This document shows, piece by piece, positions 41,344 to 51,494 of a stretch of DNA of 64,000 bases. The notes beneath the pieces were generated by a model. That model did no database searches, was not told where the DNA came from, and saw only the letters and a list, made by a program, of their open reading frames with translations. Positions within the stretch are counted from its first letter, which is position 1, and every line of letters begins with the position of its first letter. Origin of the DNA: Syntrophaceae bacterium (GTDB lineage Bacteria > Desulfobacterota > Syntrophia > Syntrophales > PHBD01); NCBI GenBank assembly GCA_013177825.1, contig JABLXX010000006.1, positions 235,853 through 299,852 of the forward strand. The letters run 5' to 3'. The position numbers and the translations under genes were made by a program.

Positions 41344-42030
41344 CTACTTGATTTGCATTGATTTTTTATAGAGAAAAATTTTTCGCCGGTCCCCCGAGAG
41401 GGGGAGCCTGTATTCGTGGATCGAAATCGGTGAAAGGCCGGCCTTCTCCGGGGGGGAGATCCGGCTGTCGGTAGCGGGTCCGGCCATGACGACGAGGTAT
41501 CCTCCCGGGCGCAGGAACGGGGAGCCGATTTCGGCAAAACGCAACAGGGGAAGAACCGCCCGGGAGATCACCATGTCAAAGGAACCGGCGACTCCGTCCC
41601 GCCGGAGACAATCCTCCGTCCGTTCCCAGAGGACGCCGATTCCTTCCAGGTTCAGGATCCCTGCGACCCGCTTCAGGAACGACGACTTCTTCCTGGAGGC
41701 CTCCAGCAGGCGGACTTCCAGGGAGGGGCAGGCGATCTTGAGGGGGATGCCCGGAAAGCCGGCACCGCTTCCGATGTCCAGCAGGAGCCCGTCACGGCGG
41801 GGAAGCAGGGGGACGACCGCCAGGGAGTCGAGGACATGCCGGACGACGATTTCTTCCGGATCGGCCGCTGCGACCAGGTTGTAGCGGCGGTTCCAGAGGA
41901 GAAGCTCGTCGATATACAGGCGGAATAGCTCCCTCTGTGCCGTGTCCAGGGGGACGCCGGCGATCCGGGCTCCGTCGGCCAGCATCTGGAGATGGGATTC
42001 GTCCATGGGTCGTGTCGGATTATGGGTCAC
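41344..42030 (-). CDS. rsmG: 16S rRNA (guanine527-N7)-methyltransferase RsmG
   Basis: SAM-dependent methyltransferase of about 228 residues with motif I LLDIGSGAGFPGIPL and the family segments NLVAA and RHVLDSL. Start is either GTG at 42030 or ATG at 42006; ATG gives the more usual length and neither has a strong Shine-Dalgarno. Often next to parA-parB in bacteria, as here. Divergent from the trmJ-like gene. Confidence 0.94.
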   Translation of the reverse strand: MTHNPTRPMDESHLQMLADGARIAGVPLDTAQRELFRLYIDELLLWNRRYNLVAAADPEEIVVRHVLDSLAVVPLLPRRDGLLLDIGSGAGFPGIPLKIACPSLEVRLLEASRKKSSFLKRVAGILNLEGIGVLWERTEDCLRRDGVAGSFDMVISRAVLPLLRFAEIGSPFLRPGGYLVVMAGPATDSRISPPEKAGLSPISIHEYRLPLSGDRRKIFLYKKSMQIK

Positions 42031-42037
42031 TGTTTCC

Positions 42038-42057
42038 GGCGCGTCCGAGGACGCGCC
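42038..42057. other. Perfect 8-bp hairpin between rsmG and the methyltransferase gene
   Basis: GGCGCGTC and GACGCGCC pair across a four-base loop in the divergent region. It has no T-run on either side. It could be an operator or a leader structure; no assignment can be made. Confidence 0.35.
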
Positions 42058-42180
42058 GCGAGGAATGCCTTTTCCCGTGCCCGATAGCAGACGCCGGGGA
42101 TGCGAACAATCAAAAAATGCGCCCGTTCCGGTTTTGTGGTATCAGGTCTCCGCCGAAAACTTAAGGATACGGGGAAGAAG

Positions 42181-42951
42181 ATGAAAGAGGATCAGGAAAT
42201 CCGGGTGCGGATGGAGAACGTGGCGGTTGTGCTCTGCCGGCCGAAATTTTCCGGAAATGTGGGGTCGGTCGCCCGGTGCGCGAAAAACATGGGAATCGGC
42301 AAGCTGGTCGTCGTCGGGGGGGAGCCACTCGACCTGGAAGAGGTGCTCCAGCGATCCACCCATGCTGCACGGGACCTGGTGGATGCCATGGAATGCCATG
42401 AGAATCTGGAGGAGGCCGTGGCCGGATTCACCTGGCTGGTGGGAACGACCGGCCGCCGCGGCTCCGCCCGCGGTCCTGCCGTATCTCCGCGGGAGATGGC
42501 ACGGCGGATGACCGACCTCAGCCGGAACAACCGCATCGCCCTGCTTTTCGGTCCCGAGGACAAAGGGCTTTCCAACGAAGAGCTCCGCCTCTGCCAGACC
42601 ATCGTCAACATCCCCACCTCCGAGGATTTCCGATCCATCAACCTGTCTCACGCCGTGATGATCCTCTGTTATGAGCTGTTCGTCGCCGCCGCCGCTCCTC
42701 CAGCCACCTTCCGGCCGAGGCTTGCCTCGTCGGCGGAACTGGAGGGCATGTACGGGCACCTGCGGGACGTCCTCACCCGGATCGGCTTCATCAACAAGCA
42801 GAACCCCGAATACTGGATGCTCCATGTCCGGCGGCTCTTCTCAAGGGTTCAGCTTCATGCCCGTGAGGTGAAAATCGTCCGCGGAATCTGCCGCCAGATC
42901 GACTGGGCCACGGGCCGGCCGGGACCGGATCCGGGCCGGCGTTCCCGGTAA
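42181..42951 (+). CDS. TrmH/SpoU-family RNA methyltransferase, TrmJ-like
   Basis: The 256-residue product has the knotted SPOUT signatures: RPKFSGNVGSVARCAKNMG, LLFGPEDKGLSNEEL and IPTSEDFRSINLSHAV. TrmJ proteins methylate 2'-O of tRNA position 32. A helical C-terminal extension (about 180-240) is also like TrmJ. ATG at 42181 follows GGGGAAG. The C-terminus is Arg/Pro-rich. Target RNA not proven. Confidence 0.9.
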   Translation: MKEDQEIRVRMENVAVVLCRPKFSGNVGSVARCAKNMGIGKLVVVGGEPLDLEEVLQRSTHAARDLVDAMECHENLEEAVAGFTWLVGTTGRRGSARGPAVSPREMARRMTDLSRNNRIALLFGPEDKGLSNEELRLCQTIVNIPTSEDFRSINLSHAVMILCYELFVAAAAPPATFRPRLASSAELEGMYGHLRDVLTRIGFINKQNPEYWMLHVRRLFSRVQLHAREVKIVRGICRQIDWATGRPGPDPGRRSR

Positions 42952-43062
42952 CGGTTCCGGAAGGCGTGGCCCTCCCTGAAATAGCAATGGAATTTTAAAA
43001 GGAAAAGAAGTAGGAATCAAACCTTAATCCCTGATAGAGATTCCGGACAGGTGGAGGTAGGC

Positions 43063-44406
43063 ATGAAACGGAAAACGGTGAAGACGGGGATCGTTCTGCT
43101 GGGTCTGGCGGCCCTGGCGATCTTCATGGGGCTTGCCGGAGACAGCCCGGTTGCGGCGCTGGACCGGAGCACCTATCGGAGCCTCAAGACCTTCAACGAA
43201 ATCCTCGATATCGTCGAAAAGAATTATGTGGAGCCGGTCGAGACCAAAACCCTCCTCCAGGGGGCCGTCAACGGCATGATGCGGTCCCTGGATCCGCACA
43301 GTTCCTACATGACGGCAGACATGTACAAGGAACTGGAAGTGGAGACGAAGGGACGTTTCGGCGGCATCGGCATCGAAATCACGATCCGCAAAGACGTCCT
43401 CACGGTCGTGTCGCCCATTGAGGACACGCCGGCCTATCGGGCGGGAGTCAAGGCGGGTGATATGATTATCCGGATCGACGGCACGTCCACCAAGGACATC
43501 ACGATCATGGATGCCGTCAAGAAGCTCCGGGGGCCGAAAGGAACCAACGTCACCATTACCATCATGCGGGACGAGACCACGAAGCTCCAGGACATCACGA
43601 TCACCCGGGACATCATCCAGATCATGAGCGTTCGGTCCAAGGTGTTCGAGGACGGAATCGGCTATGTCCGGGTTTCCTCTTTTCAGGAAAGAACCGCGGA
43701 AGACCTGGGCAAGGCCCTGTCGGAATTGGAAAAGAAGGCCCATCCCCTCAAGGGGCTTGTCCTTGACCTCCGGAACAACCCGGGCGGACTTCTAAGCCAG
43801 GCCGTACAGGTATCGGAACTGTTTCTGAAATCGGGAACCATCGTGTCCACCCGGGGCCGCGTGAAATCCGTGGAGAGCTCGGCGAAGGCCCGTGACAACG
43901 GGAACGAGCCGACCTGCGCCATCGTGGCCCTGGTCAACGAGGGCACCGCCTCCGCGGCGGAGATCGTAGCCGGCGCCCTTCAGGACAACGGCCGCGCCCT
44001 TGTCCTGGGAACGCAGACCTTCGGCAAGGGGTCCGTGCAGACGGTCATTCCCCTGGACGATGGATCGGCCCTGAAGCTGACCACGGCCAAGTATTACACG
44101 CCCAAGGGACGCTCCATCCAGGCGGAGGGAATTCAGCCGGACATCGTCATCCGCCGGACAAAAACAGCTGACGGTAAGGAACCGGCAGAGGAACCGCTGC
44201 GGGAAAAAGATCTGGCCGGCCATATCCGATCTCCCCGGGAGAACGGGGACGTCAAGGACGGCAAGAACGACACAATCCGACCAAAGGCGCCGCCCCTGTC
44301 GAGACGGGATGTGATCGAGGACGCATCCCAGGACAACCAGCTCAAGAGCGCCATCGATATCCTCAAGAGCTGGGACCTTTTCCGGAAAGGCGCCCGAAGC
44401 GGTTAA
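43063..44406 (+). CDS. ctpA: C-terminal processing protease (S41 family)
   Basis: The 447-residue product has an N-terminal membrane/signal segment (about 5-25), a PDZ domain (about 100-175, GRFGGIGIEI then AGDMIIRIDG) and the tail-specific protease domain with the catalytic dyad Ser297 (NEGTASAAE) and Lys322 (FGKGSVQ). It acts in the periplasm. GGAGGTAGG precedes the ATG. It heads an operon with the yibQ-like and TPR genes. Confidence 0.95.
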   Translation: MKRKTVKTGIVLLGLAALAIFMGLAGDSPVAALDRSTYRSLKTFNEILDIVEKNYVEPVETKTLLQGAVNGMMRSLDPHSSYMTADMYKELEVETKGRFGGIGIEITIRKDVLTVVSPIEDTPAYRAGVKAGDMIIRIDGTSTKDITIMDAVKKLRGPKGTNVTITIMRDETTKLQDITITRDIIQIMSVRSKVFEDGIGYVRVSSFQERTAEDLGKALSELEKKAHPLKGLVLDLRNNPGGLLSQAVQVSELFLKSGTIVSTRGRVKSVESSAKARDNGNEPTCAIVALVNEGTASAAEIVAGALQDNGRALVLGTQTFGKGSVQTVIPLDDGSALKLTTAKYYTPKGRSIQAEGIQPDIVIRRTKTADGKEPAEEPLREKDLAGHIRSPRENGDVKDGKNDTIRPKAPPLSRRDVIEDASQDNQLKSAIDILKSWDLFRKGARSG

Positions 44407-44487
44407 GGACCACGGATAACGTCCCCCGGACGCCCCGTTCGGGGAGATCTCCGGTGCGGACGGAGCCGAAGCGGCCGGAACGGACGG

Positions 44488-45426
44488 ATGGGACGCAGAA
44501 GAGGCAGGAAGAAAGGAAAGGCGCTGGCGTGGATCGCTTTCCTCGCAGCGGTCGCGGCCATCGTCGCCATCGCCTATTTCCTTCATCACGAGCGGCAGCG
44601 GGACACGCGCCGAGCGCAGGTCCCCCCGCGCAAAGCCGCTCCGGTCAAAGTCATTCCGAAAGCCGTGCCCGCCGAGACGGGCAAGAGCCGCCGGGAGACG
44701 GGCCGGGCTTTGCCTGAACCGGAAAGGCCTGCGGCTTCGCGGCGGGTCGTGATCATCATTGACGATATCGGACACGACCTGGCCCCGGTCCGGGAACTCC
44801 TGTCGCTCAAGGTTCCCCTTACGTTTGCCGTTCTTCCCGACAGCGCCCATTCGGTGCAGGCCGCCGATCTGATCCACAGGGAAGGACGAGAGGTGATTCT
44901 TCACCTGCCCCTGGAACCCCGTTCGGAAACACGAGCCAACCCGGGGACATTGGTCCTCCGGACGAACATGAAGGATGATGAGATCCGAAACCGGCTGGAG
45001 CAGGGGATGCGAAGAGTGCCCTATGCGTGCGGCGTCAACAGCCACATGGGATCCCTTTTCACGGAGCATCAGGACAAAATGGTTGTTGTGCTGAAGGTGC
45101 TCCGGGAAAAGGGGATCTATTTTATCGACAGCCGGACGTCGTCCCGGAGCAGCGTTCGGGAAGCGGCCCGGAAGACGGGCATTCCCTTCGCAAAACGGGA
45201 TTTGTTTATCGACGGCCGTTCCGATGACGACACCCTGAATCAGATCCGCCACCTGGCCGAGACGACCGATTCTGCACAGCTCCCGGTCATCATCGGGCAT
45301 CCCTATCCCGACACCATCCGCACCCTCCGGCATGTTTTGCCGCTCCTCCAGCGGCAGGGAATCCGGGTCGTTTCCGCGTCGGAAGCGGTCCGGCCGGTGG
45401 ATTCCGGCGACAGAGCGAGGCGATGA
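44488..45426 (+). CDS. Divergent polysaccharide deacetylase (YibQ-like)
   Basis: The 312-residue product has a basic N-terminus and one membrane helix (about 12-30), a low-complexity linker, and then the divergent deacetylase fold (VVIIIDDIGHDL, FAVLPDSAHS, EVILHLPLEP, GVNSHMGSLFT, FIDSRTSSRS). Members lie next to CtpA in many Proteobacteria and are assumed to act on the periplasmic wall; activity is unproven. Overlaps the TPR gene by four bases. Confidence 0.88.
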   Translation: MGRRRGRKKGKALAWIAFLAAVAAIVAIAYFLHHERQRDTRRAQVPPRKAAPVKVIPKAVPAETGKSRRETGRALPEPERPAASRRVVIIIDDIGHDLAPVRELLSLKVPLTFAVLPDSAHSVQAADLIHREGREVILHLPLEPRSETRANPGTLVLRTNMKDDEIRNRLEQGMRRVPYACGVNSHMGSLFTEHQDKMVVVLKVLREKGIYFIDSRTSSRSSVREAARKTGIPFAKRDLFIDGRSDDDTLNQIRHLAETTDSAQLPVIIGHPYPDTIRTLRHVLPLLQRQGIRVVSASEAVRPVDSGDRARR

Positions 45427-47138
45427 AAAAAAAGAAAGCCCTTTCCGTTTCACTGCTGCTTCTGTTCATCTGCGGCTTCCTTGCCCTTTGCGGATGTGCG
45501 ACGTCCCCCCTGCGGGAGGGGGGGTATGCGATACCGCCGGGTCGGGGCGACGCCAAGGCGATGTTTCATTATTCCGTGGCTGTTCAGTATATGCTGGACG
45601 GGAAGCTGGACGAGGCCATCGCGGAGCTGGAAACCGCACGACGCTACGATGAAAAATCCCTCGATCTGACCCTTGAGCTGGCTGTTCTCTATGCAGAAAA
45701 GGGGAGTTCGGACAGGGTGACCGCCATCCTTCAGGAGGCGGCGCGCCAGCATCCCCGTGAACCCATGGTTTTCCTCCTTCTCGGGGGAGCCCAGGCCTCC
45801 AGGAAAGAGGCCGTCGCCGCCGAGCGGTCTTTCCGGAAAGTTCTTGAACTGGATCGGGAAAACGAGACCGCCTGGCTGCATCTGGCGGCCCTGTACACGG
45901 AATCCCGGGAATATGAAAAAGCCCTGGACTGTTACAATCGCCTCCTCAAGATTCATCCGGACCACGTGGCGGCCCTTTACCACCGGGCGAGGATCCATCG
46001 GGAACTGAAGCGGGATGACGAGGCCGAAGCGGGGCTTCGGAAGGTTCTGGAACTGAGGCCGGCTTTTGAAGCGGCCTGGATTGAACTGGGGCAGCTCTAC
46101 GAGTCTCGCAAACAGACGGAAAAAGCGGTGGAGACTTACCGCCGGTTCATGGAGCTGCATCCCATGCGCATTGGAATCCGCCTCCGGCTGGCGGAGATGC
46201 TCCTGCGACTGCAGCGCTTTGACGAGGCCGAACAGACCCTGATGGACGCCCTGAACATCGATCGGGACAACCGGGATGTGAGGCTGACCCTGGCACTCCT
46301 TTACCTGGAAAAGAAGGATTATCCCCGGGCCGTTCGCCTGCTGGAGACCCTGGTGCAGGAATATCCGGCGGAGGCGCGACTCCGGTATCTTCTGGCATCC
46401 GCCTATGAAGAGAGCGGCGATACGGTTCGAGCCATCGCTTCCTATGGTGATGTGACAGCAAAATCGGAGTTCTTCGGAAACGCCCGGGTCCGGATGGCCA
46501 TGCTTCAGAACAAGACCGGCCGCAAGGAAGAAGCCCTCCGGACAGCCGGCGAGGCACTGGAGAAGCGGAAAGACTACCCGGGGCTTTTCCTGTATCTGGC
46601 TTCCCTGCATGAGGAGATGAAGAACCCGGCGGCTGCGGAAAAGGTGCTGCGGCAGGGAATGGCGGTCCACCCCCGGAACGTGGATCTGCCTTACAGCCTT
46701 GGAATGCTCTTCGAGAAGGGCGGCCGGTTTTCGGAAAGCATCGCCCTCATGGAGGGCATTCTCGCCATCGAGCCGGATCATGCGGAGGCACTCAATTTTA
46801 TCGGGTACAGCTATGCGGATCGGGGGATGCGCCTCGACGAAGCGGAGCGGCTGATCCGGAAGGCACTGGCTGTCAAGCCCGGCAACGGGTATATCACCGA
46901 CAGTCTGGGATGGGTTTATTTCAAGAAGAACGACCTGGGGAAAGCCATTCAGTATCTCCGGCAGGCCGCCCTTGCGGTCCCGGACGATCCCACCATCGCC
47001 GAGCACCTGGGAGATGCCTTCGCGAAGGCGGGGCAGAAGGAAGAAGCCCTGTCGGCCTATCGTAAGGCCCTGCGTCTGAGCCCCTCGAGTGTGGAACTCC
47101 TGCGCAAGATCCGGGAACTCGGCGGCGGGAATCCATAA
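45423..47138 (+). CDS. TPR-repeat lipoprotein
   Basis: The 571-residue product starts with a signal peptide ending in a lipobox (FLALCGC). The rest consists of about 13 tetratricopeptide repeats (for example AAERSFRKVLELDRENETAW and GRFSESIALMEGILAIEPDH). Such proteins serve as periplasmic scaffolds. Its ATG overlaps the deacetylase stop; a bidirectional terminator follows immediately. Confidence 0.9.
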   Translation: MKKKKALSVSLLLLFICGFLALCGCATSPLREGGYAIPPGRGDAKAMFHYSVAVQYMLDGKLDEAIAELETARRYDEKSLDLTLELAVLYAEKGSSDRVTAILQEAARQHPREPMVFLLLGGAQASRKEAVAAERSFRKVLELDRENETAWLHLAALYTESREYEKALDCYNRLLKIHPDHVAALYHRARIHRELKRDDEAEAGLRKVLELRPAFEAAWIELGQLYESRKQTEKAVETYRRFMELHPMRIGIRLRLAEMLLRLQRFDEAEQTLMDALNIDRDNRDVRLTLALLYLEKKDYPRAVRLLETLVQEYPAEARLRYLLASAYEESGDTVRAIASYGDVTAKSEFFGNARVRMAMLQNKTGRKEEALRTAGEALEKRKDYPGLFLYLASLHEEMKNPAAAEKVLRQGMAVHPRNVDLPYSLGMLFEKGGRFSESIALMEGILAIEPDHAEALNFIGYSYADRGMRLDEAERLIRKALAVKPGNGYITDSLGWVYFKKNDLGKAIQYLRQAALAVPDDPTIAEHLGDAFAKAGQKEEALSAYRKALRLSPSSVELLRKIRELGGGNP

Positions 47139-47172
47139 AAAAAGGAGACCGGCGGATGCGCCGTCTCCTTTG
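47137..47172. terminator. Bidirectional terminator between TPR gene and cpoB
   Basis: AAAGGAGAC-GGCG and CGCC-GTCTCCTTT form a 13-bp stem with one bulged C and a four-base loop, preceded by A7 and followed by T's, so it suits transcription from both sides. It lies between convergent genes. Confidence 0.85.
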
Positions 47173-47195
47173 ATGCCTGCCTGAACCTCTCCCTT

Positions 47196-48041
47196 TTATT
47201 TCAACTCGTTGAGCTTCGTCCGGGCCGTCCGGGCCGAACTCGTGTTGGGATAGTCCTTGATGATCTGCTGCAGAATGATGCGGGCGCTGGTCTTGTCCCC
47301 CAACTGGGCGAAAGACAGTCCCTGCTTCAGGAGTGCCTGGGGAACCTTGTCCCCCTCGGGATAGTTCTTGATGACCTTTTCGTACTCCAGAATGGCCTTC
47401 TCGAACTTGCCTTCGAAAAAGTAACTCTCGCCGATCCAGAACTGAGCATTGTCGGACAGCTCCGTGCCGGGATATTTCTTGAGGAAATTCTGGAATTCCC
47501 CGCGGGACTTCTCATATTTTCCCTCTTTCAGGGTGGCATAGGCCGCCCCGTAGAGGATCTCCCGCTCGGATTTGCCTTTCGTTTCCTTGCCGTTATTTCC
47601 GTTCTTGTGAACGGCCTCGCTGCCGTCGTCCTTCTTGCTTACGCCCAGATAGTTTTCAAGGAACTGGATCTTGAAGGACAGGGCGTCGATCTTTTCTTTC
47701 ATCTCGTCCTGGCGGCCGATGCCGGTGGCGAGATCCTTCTTCATGCCGTCGACGAGTCCGCGGATCTGCCGCAACTGATCCCTGGCATCCGCCAGGTCAG
47801 CGCCCGTTTCGGCCTGCCGCTTCTGCAGGAGTGCGACGGAATCCGTCACACTCCTGGCATCGCCCTTGATGGCCTGGTCGGTCTGATCCAAGGCGGCGAT
47901 TTTCTGCTCCGCCGCCTCGATCCGGTTCAGCAATTCACCCTGAACCCTTCTCAGGTCTTTCGAGGTGGCGCAACCGGACACCCCGGCCAGACCGACCAGA
48001 ACAGCAAGAACAAGAAATAATTTCCTCAAGCGAGGAGACAT
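47196..48041 (-). CDS. cpoB: CpoB/YbgF-like Tol-Pal accessory protein
   Basis: The 281-residue product has a signal peptide with a lipobox (LVGLAGVSGC), a long coiled coil (about 30-130), and three TPR-type repeats (about 160-275, ILYGAAYATLKEGKYEKSRG). This matches the Tol-Pal accessory protein; as a lipoprotein it differs from the secreted E. coli CpoB. It follows pal by seven bases. No tolB or tolQRA is in the window. Confidence 0.88.
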   Translation of the reverse strand: MSPRLRKLFLVLAVLVGLAGVSGCATSKDLRRVQGELLNRIEAAEQKIAALDQTDQAIKGDARSVTDSVALLQKRQAETGADLADARDQLRQIRGLVDGMKKDLATGIGRQDEMKEKIDALSFKIQFLENYLGVSKKDDGSEAVHKNGNNGKETKGKSEREILYGAAYATLKEGKYEKSRGEFQNFLKKYPGTELSDNAQFWIGESYFFEGKFEKAILEYEKVIKNYPEGDKVPQALLKQGLSFAQLGDKTSARIILQQIIKDYPNTSSARTARTKLNELK

Positions 48042-48048
48042 TGCAGCG

Positions 48049-48642
48049 TTATTTCGGGTTTATTTCGAAGTGCGCCCGGCGGTTCTTGGCCCAGGCTTCC
48101 TCGGTCTGAGCCGGGTCGAGAGGACGCTCTTTCCCGTAGGAGATCGTCTTGATCCGTCCCTTGTCGATTCCGAGATCGATCAGGTACTTCATGACGGCGT
48201 TTGCGCGTCTCTCACCCAGAGCCAAGTTGTACTCGGCGGTTCCCCGTTCGTCGCAGTGGCCTTCGACGAGGAGCATGTCCGCGGCGTTGCTCTTCAGCCA
48301 GGCGGCCTGCTCGTTCAGGCGATCCCGGAAATCGGGTTTGATGTTGTACTTGTCGAAATCAAAGTTGACGTCCGCGAACAGGGCGGCAAGCTTCTCCGCC
48401 TTTTCCCGGGCGAGACGTTCCTGTTCGGCCCGGCGGGCTTCTTCTTCCCTCAGAGCGCGTTCCCTGGCCGCGGCTTCCGCCGCCTTCCGGGCGGCATCGT
48501 CATCCGCCTTCGTCGCCTGGGCGGTGACCTTTTGTTCCTGCATGCCTGTGTCTTCCTTGACGGCCTTCTTGGCGCAGCCCACGGTGAAGAGGAGAACCAG
48601 GCAGGCGAGAATCACCATGGTCCGAACGAACCGGCTCTTCAT
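48049..48642 (-). CDS. pal: Peptidoglycan-associated lipoprotein Pal
   Basis: The 197-residue product has signal and lipobox (LFTVGC), an Ala/Glu/Arg-rich coiled-coil linker (about 35-90), and the OmpA-like domain with VNFDFDKYNI and EGHCDERGTAEYNLALGERRA-type motif (EGHCDERGT, then LGERRA). It anchors the outer membrane to peptidoglycan. AAAGGAG precedes the ATG at 48642. Confidence 0.95.
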   Translation of the reverse strand: MKSRFVRTMVILACLVLLFTVGCAKKAVKEDTGMQEQKVTAQATKADDDAARKAAEAAARERALREEEARRAEQERLAREKAEKLAALFADVNFDFDKYNIKPDFRDRLNEQAAWLKSNAADMLLVEGHCDERGTAEYNLALGERRANAVMKYLIDLGIDKGRIKTISYGKERPLDPAQTEEAWAKNRRAHFEINPK

Positions 48643-48703
48643 AATACCAATCTCCTTTCTTGAATAGGGATTCAAAGTGAATGGGTTCAACAACAACGGC
48701 AAC

Positions 48704-48733
48704 TAAATAACCACAATCAGCAGGGCAGGTCAA
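48704..48733 (-). promoter_or_regulatory. Sigma-70-type promoter for pal-cpoB
   Basis: On the minus strand TTGACC (48733-48728) and TATTTA (48709-48704) are 18 bp apart, about 60 bases before the pal ATG. The -35 matches five of six bases. Confidence 0.5.
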
Positions 48734-48786
48734 TGAAAATCCGGCCATTCCCGCGGACCTTGCAGTGCTTCCGGGCGTTTCGGATG

Positions 48787-50196
48787 TCAGGAGGAGTTCC
48801 CGGTGCGGATGGACGACAAGGCCCGGGCAATGCGGCCAAGCGTTCGCTCCCGGCCGAGGGTCACCATGACCTCGTCGATGCCGGGGCTGACGGCCTTGCC
48901 CGTCAGGGCGACGCGCAGCGGCTGGGCGATGTCCTTGAGCTTCATCTGGCGGGATTCCGCCAGGGAGCGGAGAAACGCCTCGAGTCCCTCTTTCGAGAAG
49001 TCCTCGAGAAGGGGCAGTTCCTGCAGAACGGCCTCCAGGTGAACGGCGGATGCCTGCGTCAGGAATTTCTCCGCCGCCTTCGGATCGTAGGTGACTTCAT
49101 CGGCAAAGTAAAACGCGGCCCCATCGATCAGTTCGAGAAGTGTTTTGCTTCGGGACTGGAGATCCCCGACCACTCCGCGGACAAGGGCTTCCTGCGAAGG
49201 ATCGGATGCCGCCGGCCAGAGGGGCCGGAGGGCTTCCACCAGCCGATCCGGCGAGTAGGACCGGATGTAGTGCTGGTTGAGCCACAATAGCTTTTCCGGG
49301 TTGAACACCGCCGGGGACTTGCCCACGGCATCCAGGTCGAACAGGCTCGTCAGCTCGTCTCCGGAAAAGATCTCCTGGTCTCCGTGTGACCAGCCGAGAC
49401 GCACCAGGTAATTCACCAGGGCCTCCGGCAGATAGCCCATGTCCAGGTAGGCCATGACGGAGGTCGCACCATGGCGTTTGCTGAGACGCGCCTTGTCGGA
49501 TCCGAGGATCATGGGGACATGGGCGAAAAAGGGCACGGGAAATCCGAGCGCCTCATAGAGGAGGATCTGCCGGGGCGTGTTGTTTACGTGATCGTCCCCC
49601 CGGATGACGTGGGTGATCCCCATCTGGGCGTCGTCGACGACGACGGCGAAGTTGTATGTAGGGTATCCGTCGGCCCGCTGGATGATCAGGTCGTCCAACT
49701 CCTCGTTCTGGAAGAGGATGTTCCCCTTGATGAGGTCCTGCATCCGGGTGGCCCCGCCTTCGGGGCAGCGGAACCGCACCACGGCACCAGGCGTTGGAGC
49801 CAAGTGCCGTTCCCGGCAGGTGCCGTCATATTTCGGCTTCCGGCCCTCGGCCAGGGCCGATTTTCGTTTCGCTTCCAGCTCCTCCTGGGTGCAGGTGCAC
49901 CAGTAGGCCTTTCCCTCGGCCACCAGCTTATCGACCATCTGCCGGTGAATGCCGACGCGCTCCGCCTGGAAGAAAGGACCTTCGTCCCAGGTCAGGCCGA
50001 GCCATGTCATGGCGTCCAGGATGGCCTTGGTGGATTCTTCCGTCGAGCGGATCTGGTCCGTGTCTTCGATGCGCAGCAGAAATACGCCGCCGTGGCGGCG
50101 GGCGTACAGCCAGTTGAAGAGGGCCGTCCGGGCGCCGCCGATATGGAGATAACCCGTGGGAGAGGGGGCGAATCGTGTCTTGACGGGTGTGTTCAT
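48787..50196 (-). CDS. gltX: Glutamyl-tRNA synthetase
   Basis: Class I synthetase, 469 residues from the ATG at 50196 (three residues longer from 50205). The HIGH-like motif is in [16 protein letters not shown] and the KMSKS-like one is LSKRHGA. The inner zinc region is [12 protein letters not shown]. The strong promoter at 50221-50249 predicts a leader of only about 18 bases, which puts AAGGATGG before 50196 and favours that start. Whether it also charges tRNA-Gln cannot be told. Confidence 0.95.
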   Translation of the reverse strand: MNTPVKTRFAPSPTGYLHIGGARTALFNWLYARRHGGVFLLRIEDTDQIRSTEESTKAILDAMTWLGLTWDEGPFFQAERVGIHRQMVDKLVAEGKAYWCTCTQEELEAKRKSALAEGRKPKYDGTCRERHLAPTPGAVVRFRCPEGGATRMQDLIKGNILFQNEELDDLIIQRADGYPTYNFAVVVDDAQMGITHVIRGDDHVNNTPRQILLYEALGFPVPFFAHVPMILGSDKARLSKRHGATSVMAYLDMGYLPEALVNYLVRLGWSHGDQEIFSGDELTSLFDLDAVGKSPAVFNPEKLLWLNQHYIRSYSPDRLVEALRPLWPAASDPSQEALVRGVVGDLQSRSKTLLELIDGAAFYFADEVTYDPKAAEKFLTQASAVHLEAVLQELPLLEDFSKEGLEAFLRSLAESRQMKLKDIAQPLRVALTGKAVSPGIDEVMVTLGRERTLGRIARALSSIRTGNSS

Positions 50197-50220
50197 GGGA
50201 TCCATCCTTCTGTTGAAGGC

Positions 50221-50249
50221 GTTATAGGAGCCCGGACCGGCAATGTCAA
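50221..50249 (-). promoter_or_regulatory. Near-consensus sigma-70-type promoter for gltX
   Basis: On the minus strand, TTGACA (50249-50244) and TATAAC (50226-50221) lie 17 bp apart: a perfect -35 and five of six -10 bases with ideal spacing. The start site would be near 50214. Confidence 0.8.
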
Positions 50250-50278
50250 GGGACTTTCATTCCTTTGTTCCGCGCGCT

Positions 50279-51241
<963 letters not shown>

Positions 51242-51408
51242 TTATACCAAAAACGGCGTGAGCACAACGGGCTCTTTCCCGTGGGCAGGGGGCGGAAAGG
51301 CCGTGCATCGGGAACGCACCGATCCGTCGGTCAAAAGTACATGCATGGTCCGCACCGGGACGGAAATCCGGGTTGCAAAAGCCATTTCGGTAGGATAGGA
51401 TCGCCGCC

Positions 51409-51468
51409 GGTTCCCGGCTCGGAGTGAGGAACCGTTTCTTTTTCCCCGGTGTTGCAGGTTCGGGAACC
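51409..51468 (+). other. Possible alternative-pairing leader before glmM
   Basis: GGTTCC (51409-51414) can pair with GGAACC (51428-51433), which is followed by a T-rich GTTTCTTTTT, or GGTTCCCG (51409-51416) can pair with CGGGAACC (51461-51468). The two exclude one another, as in an attenuator. The evidence is only the complementarity. Confidence 0.3.
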
Positions 51469-51494
51469 GGGAATGACCGCTGGGAGGCTGAAGG

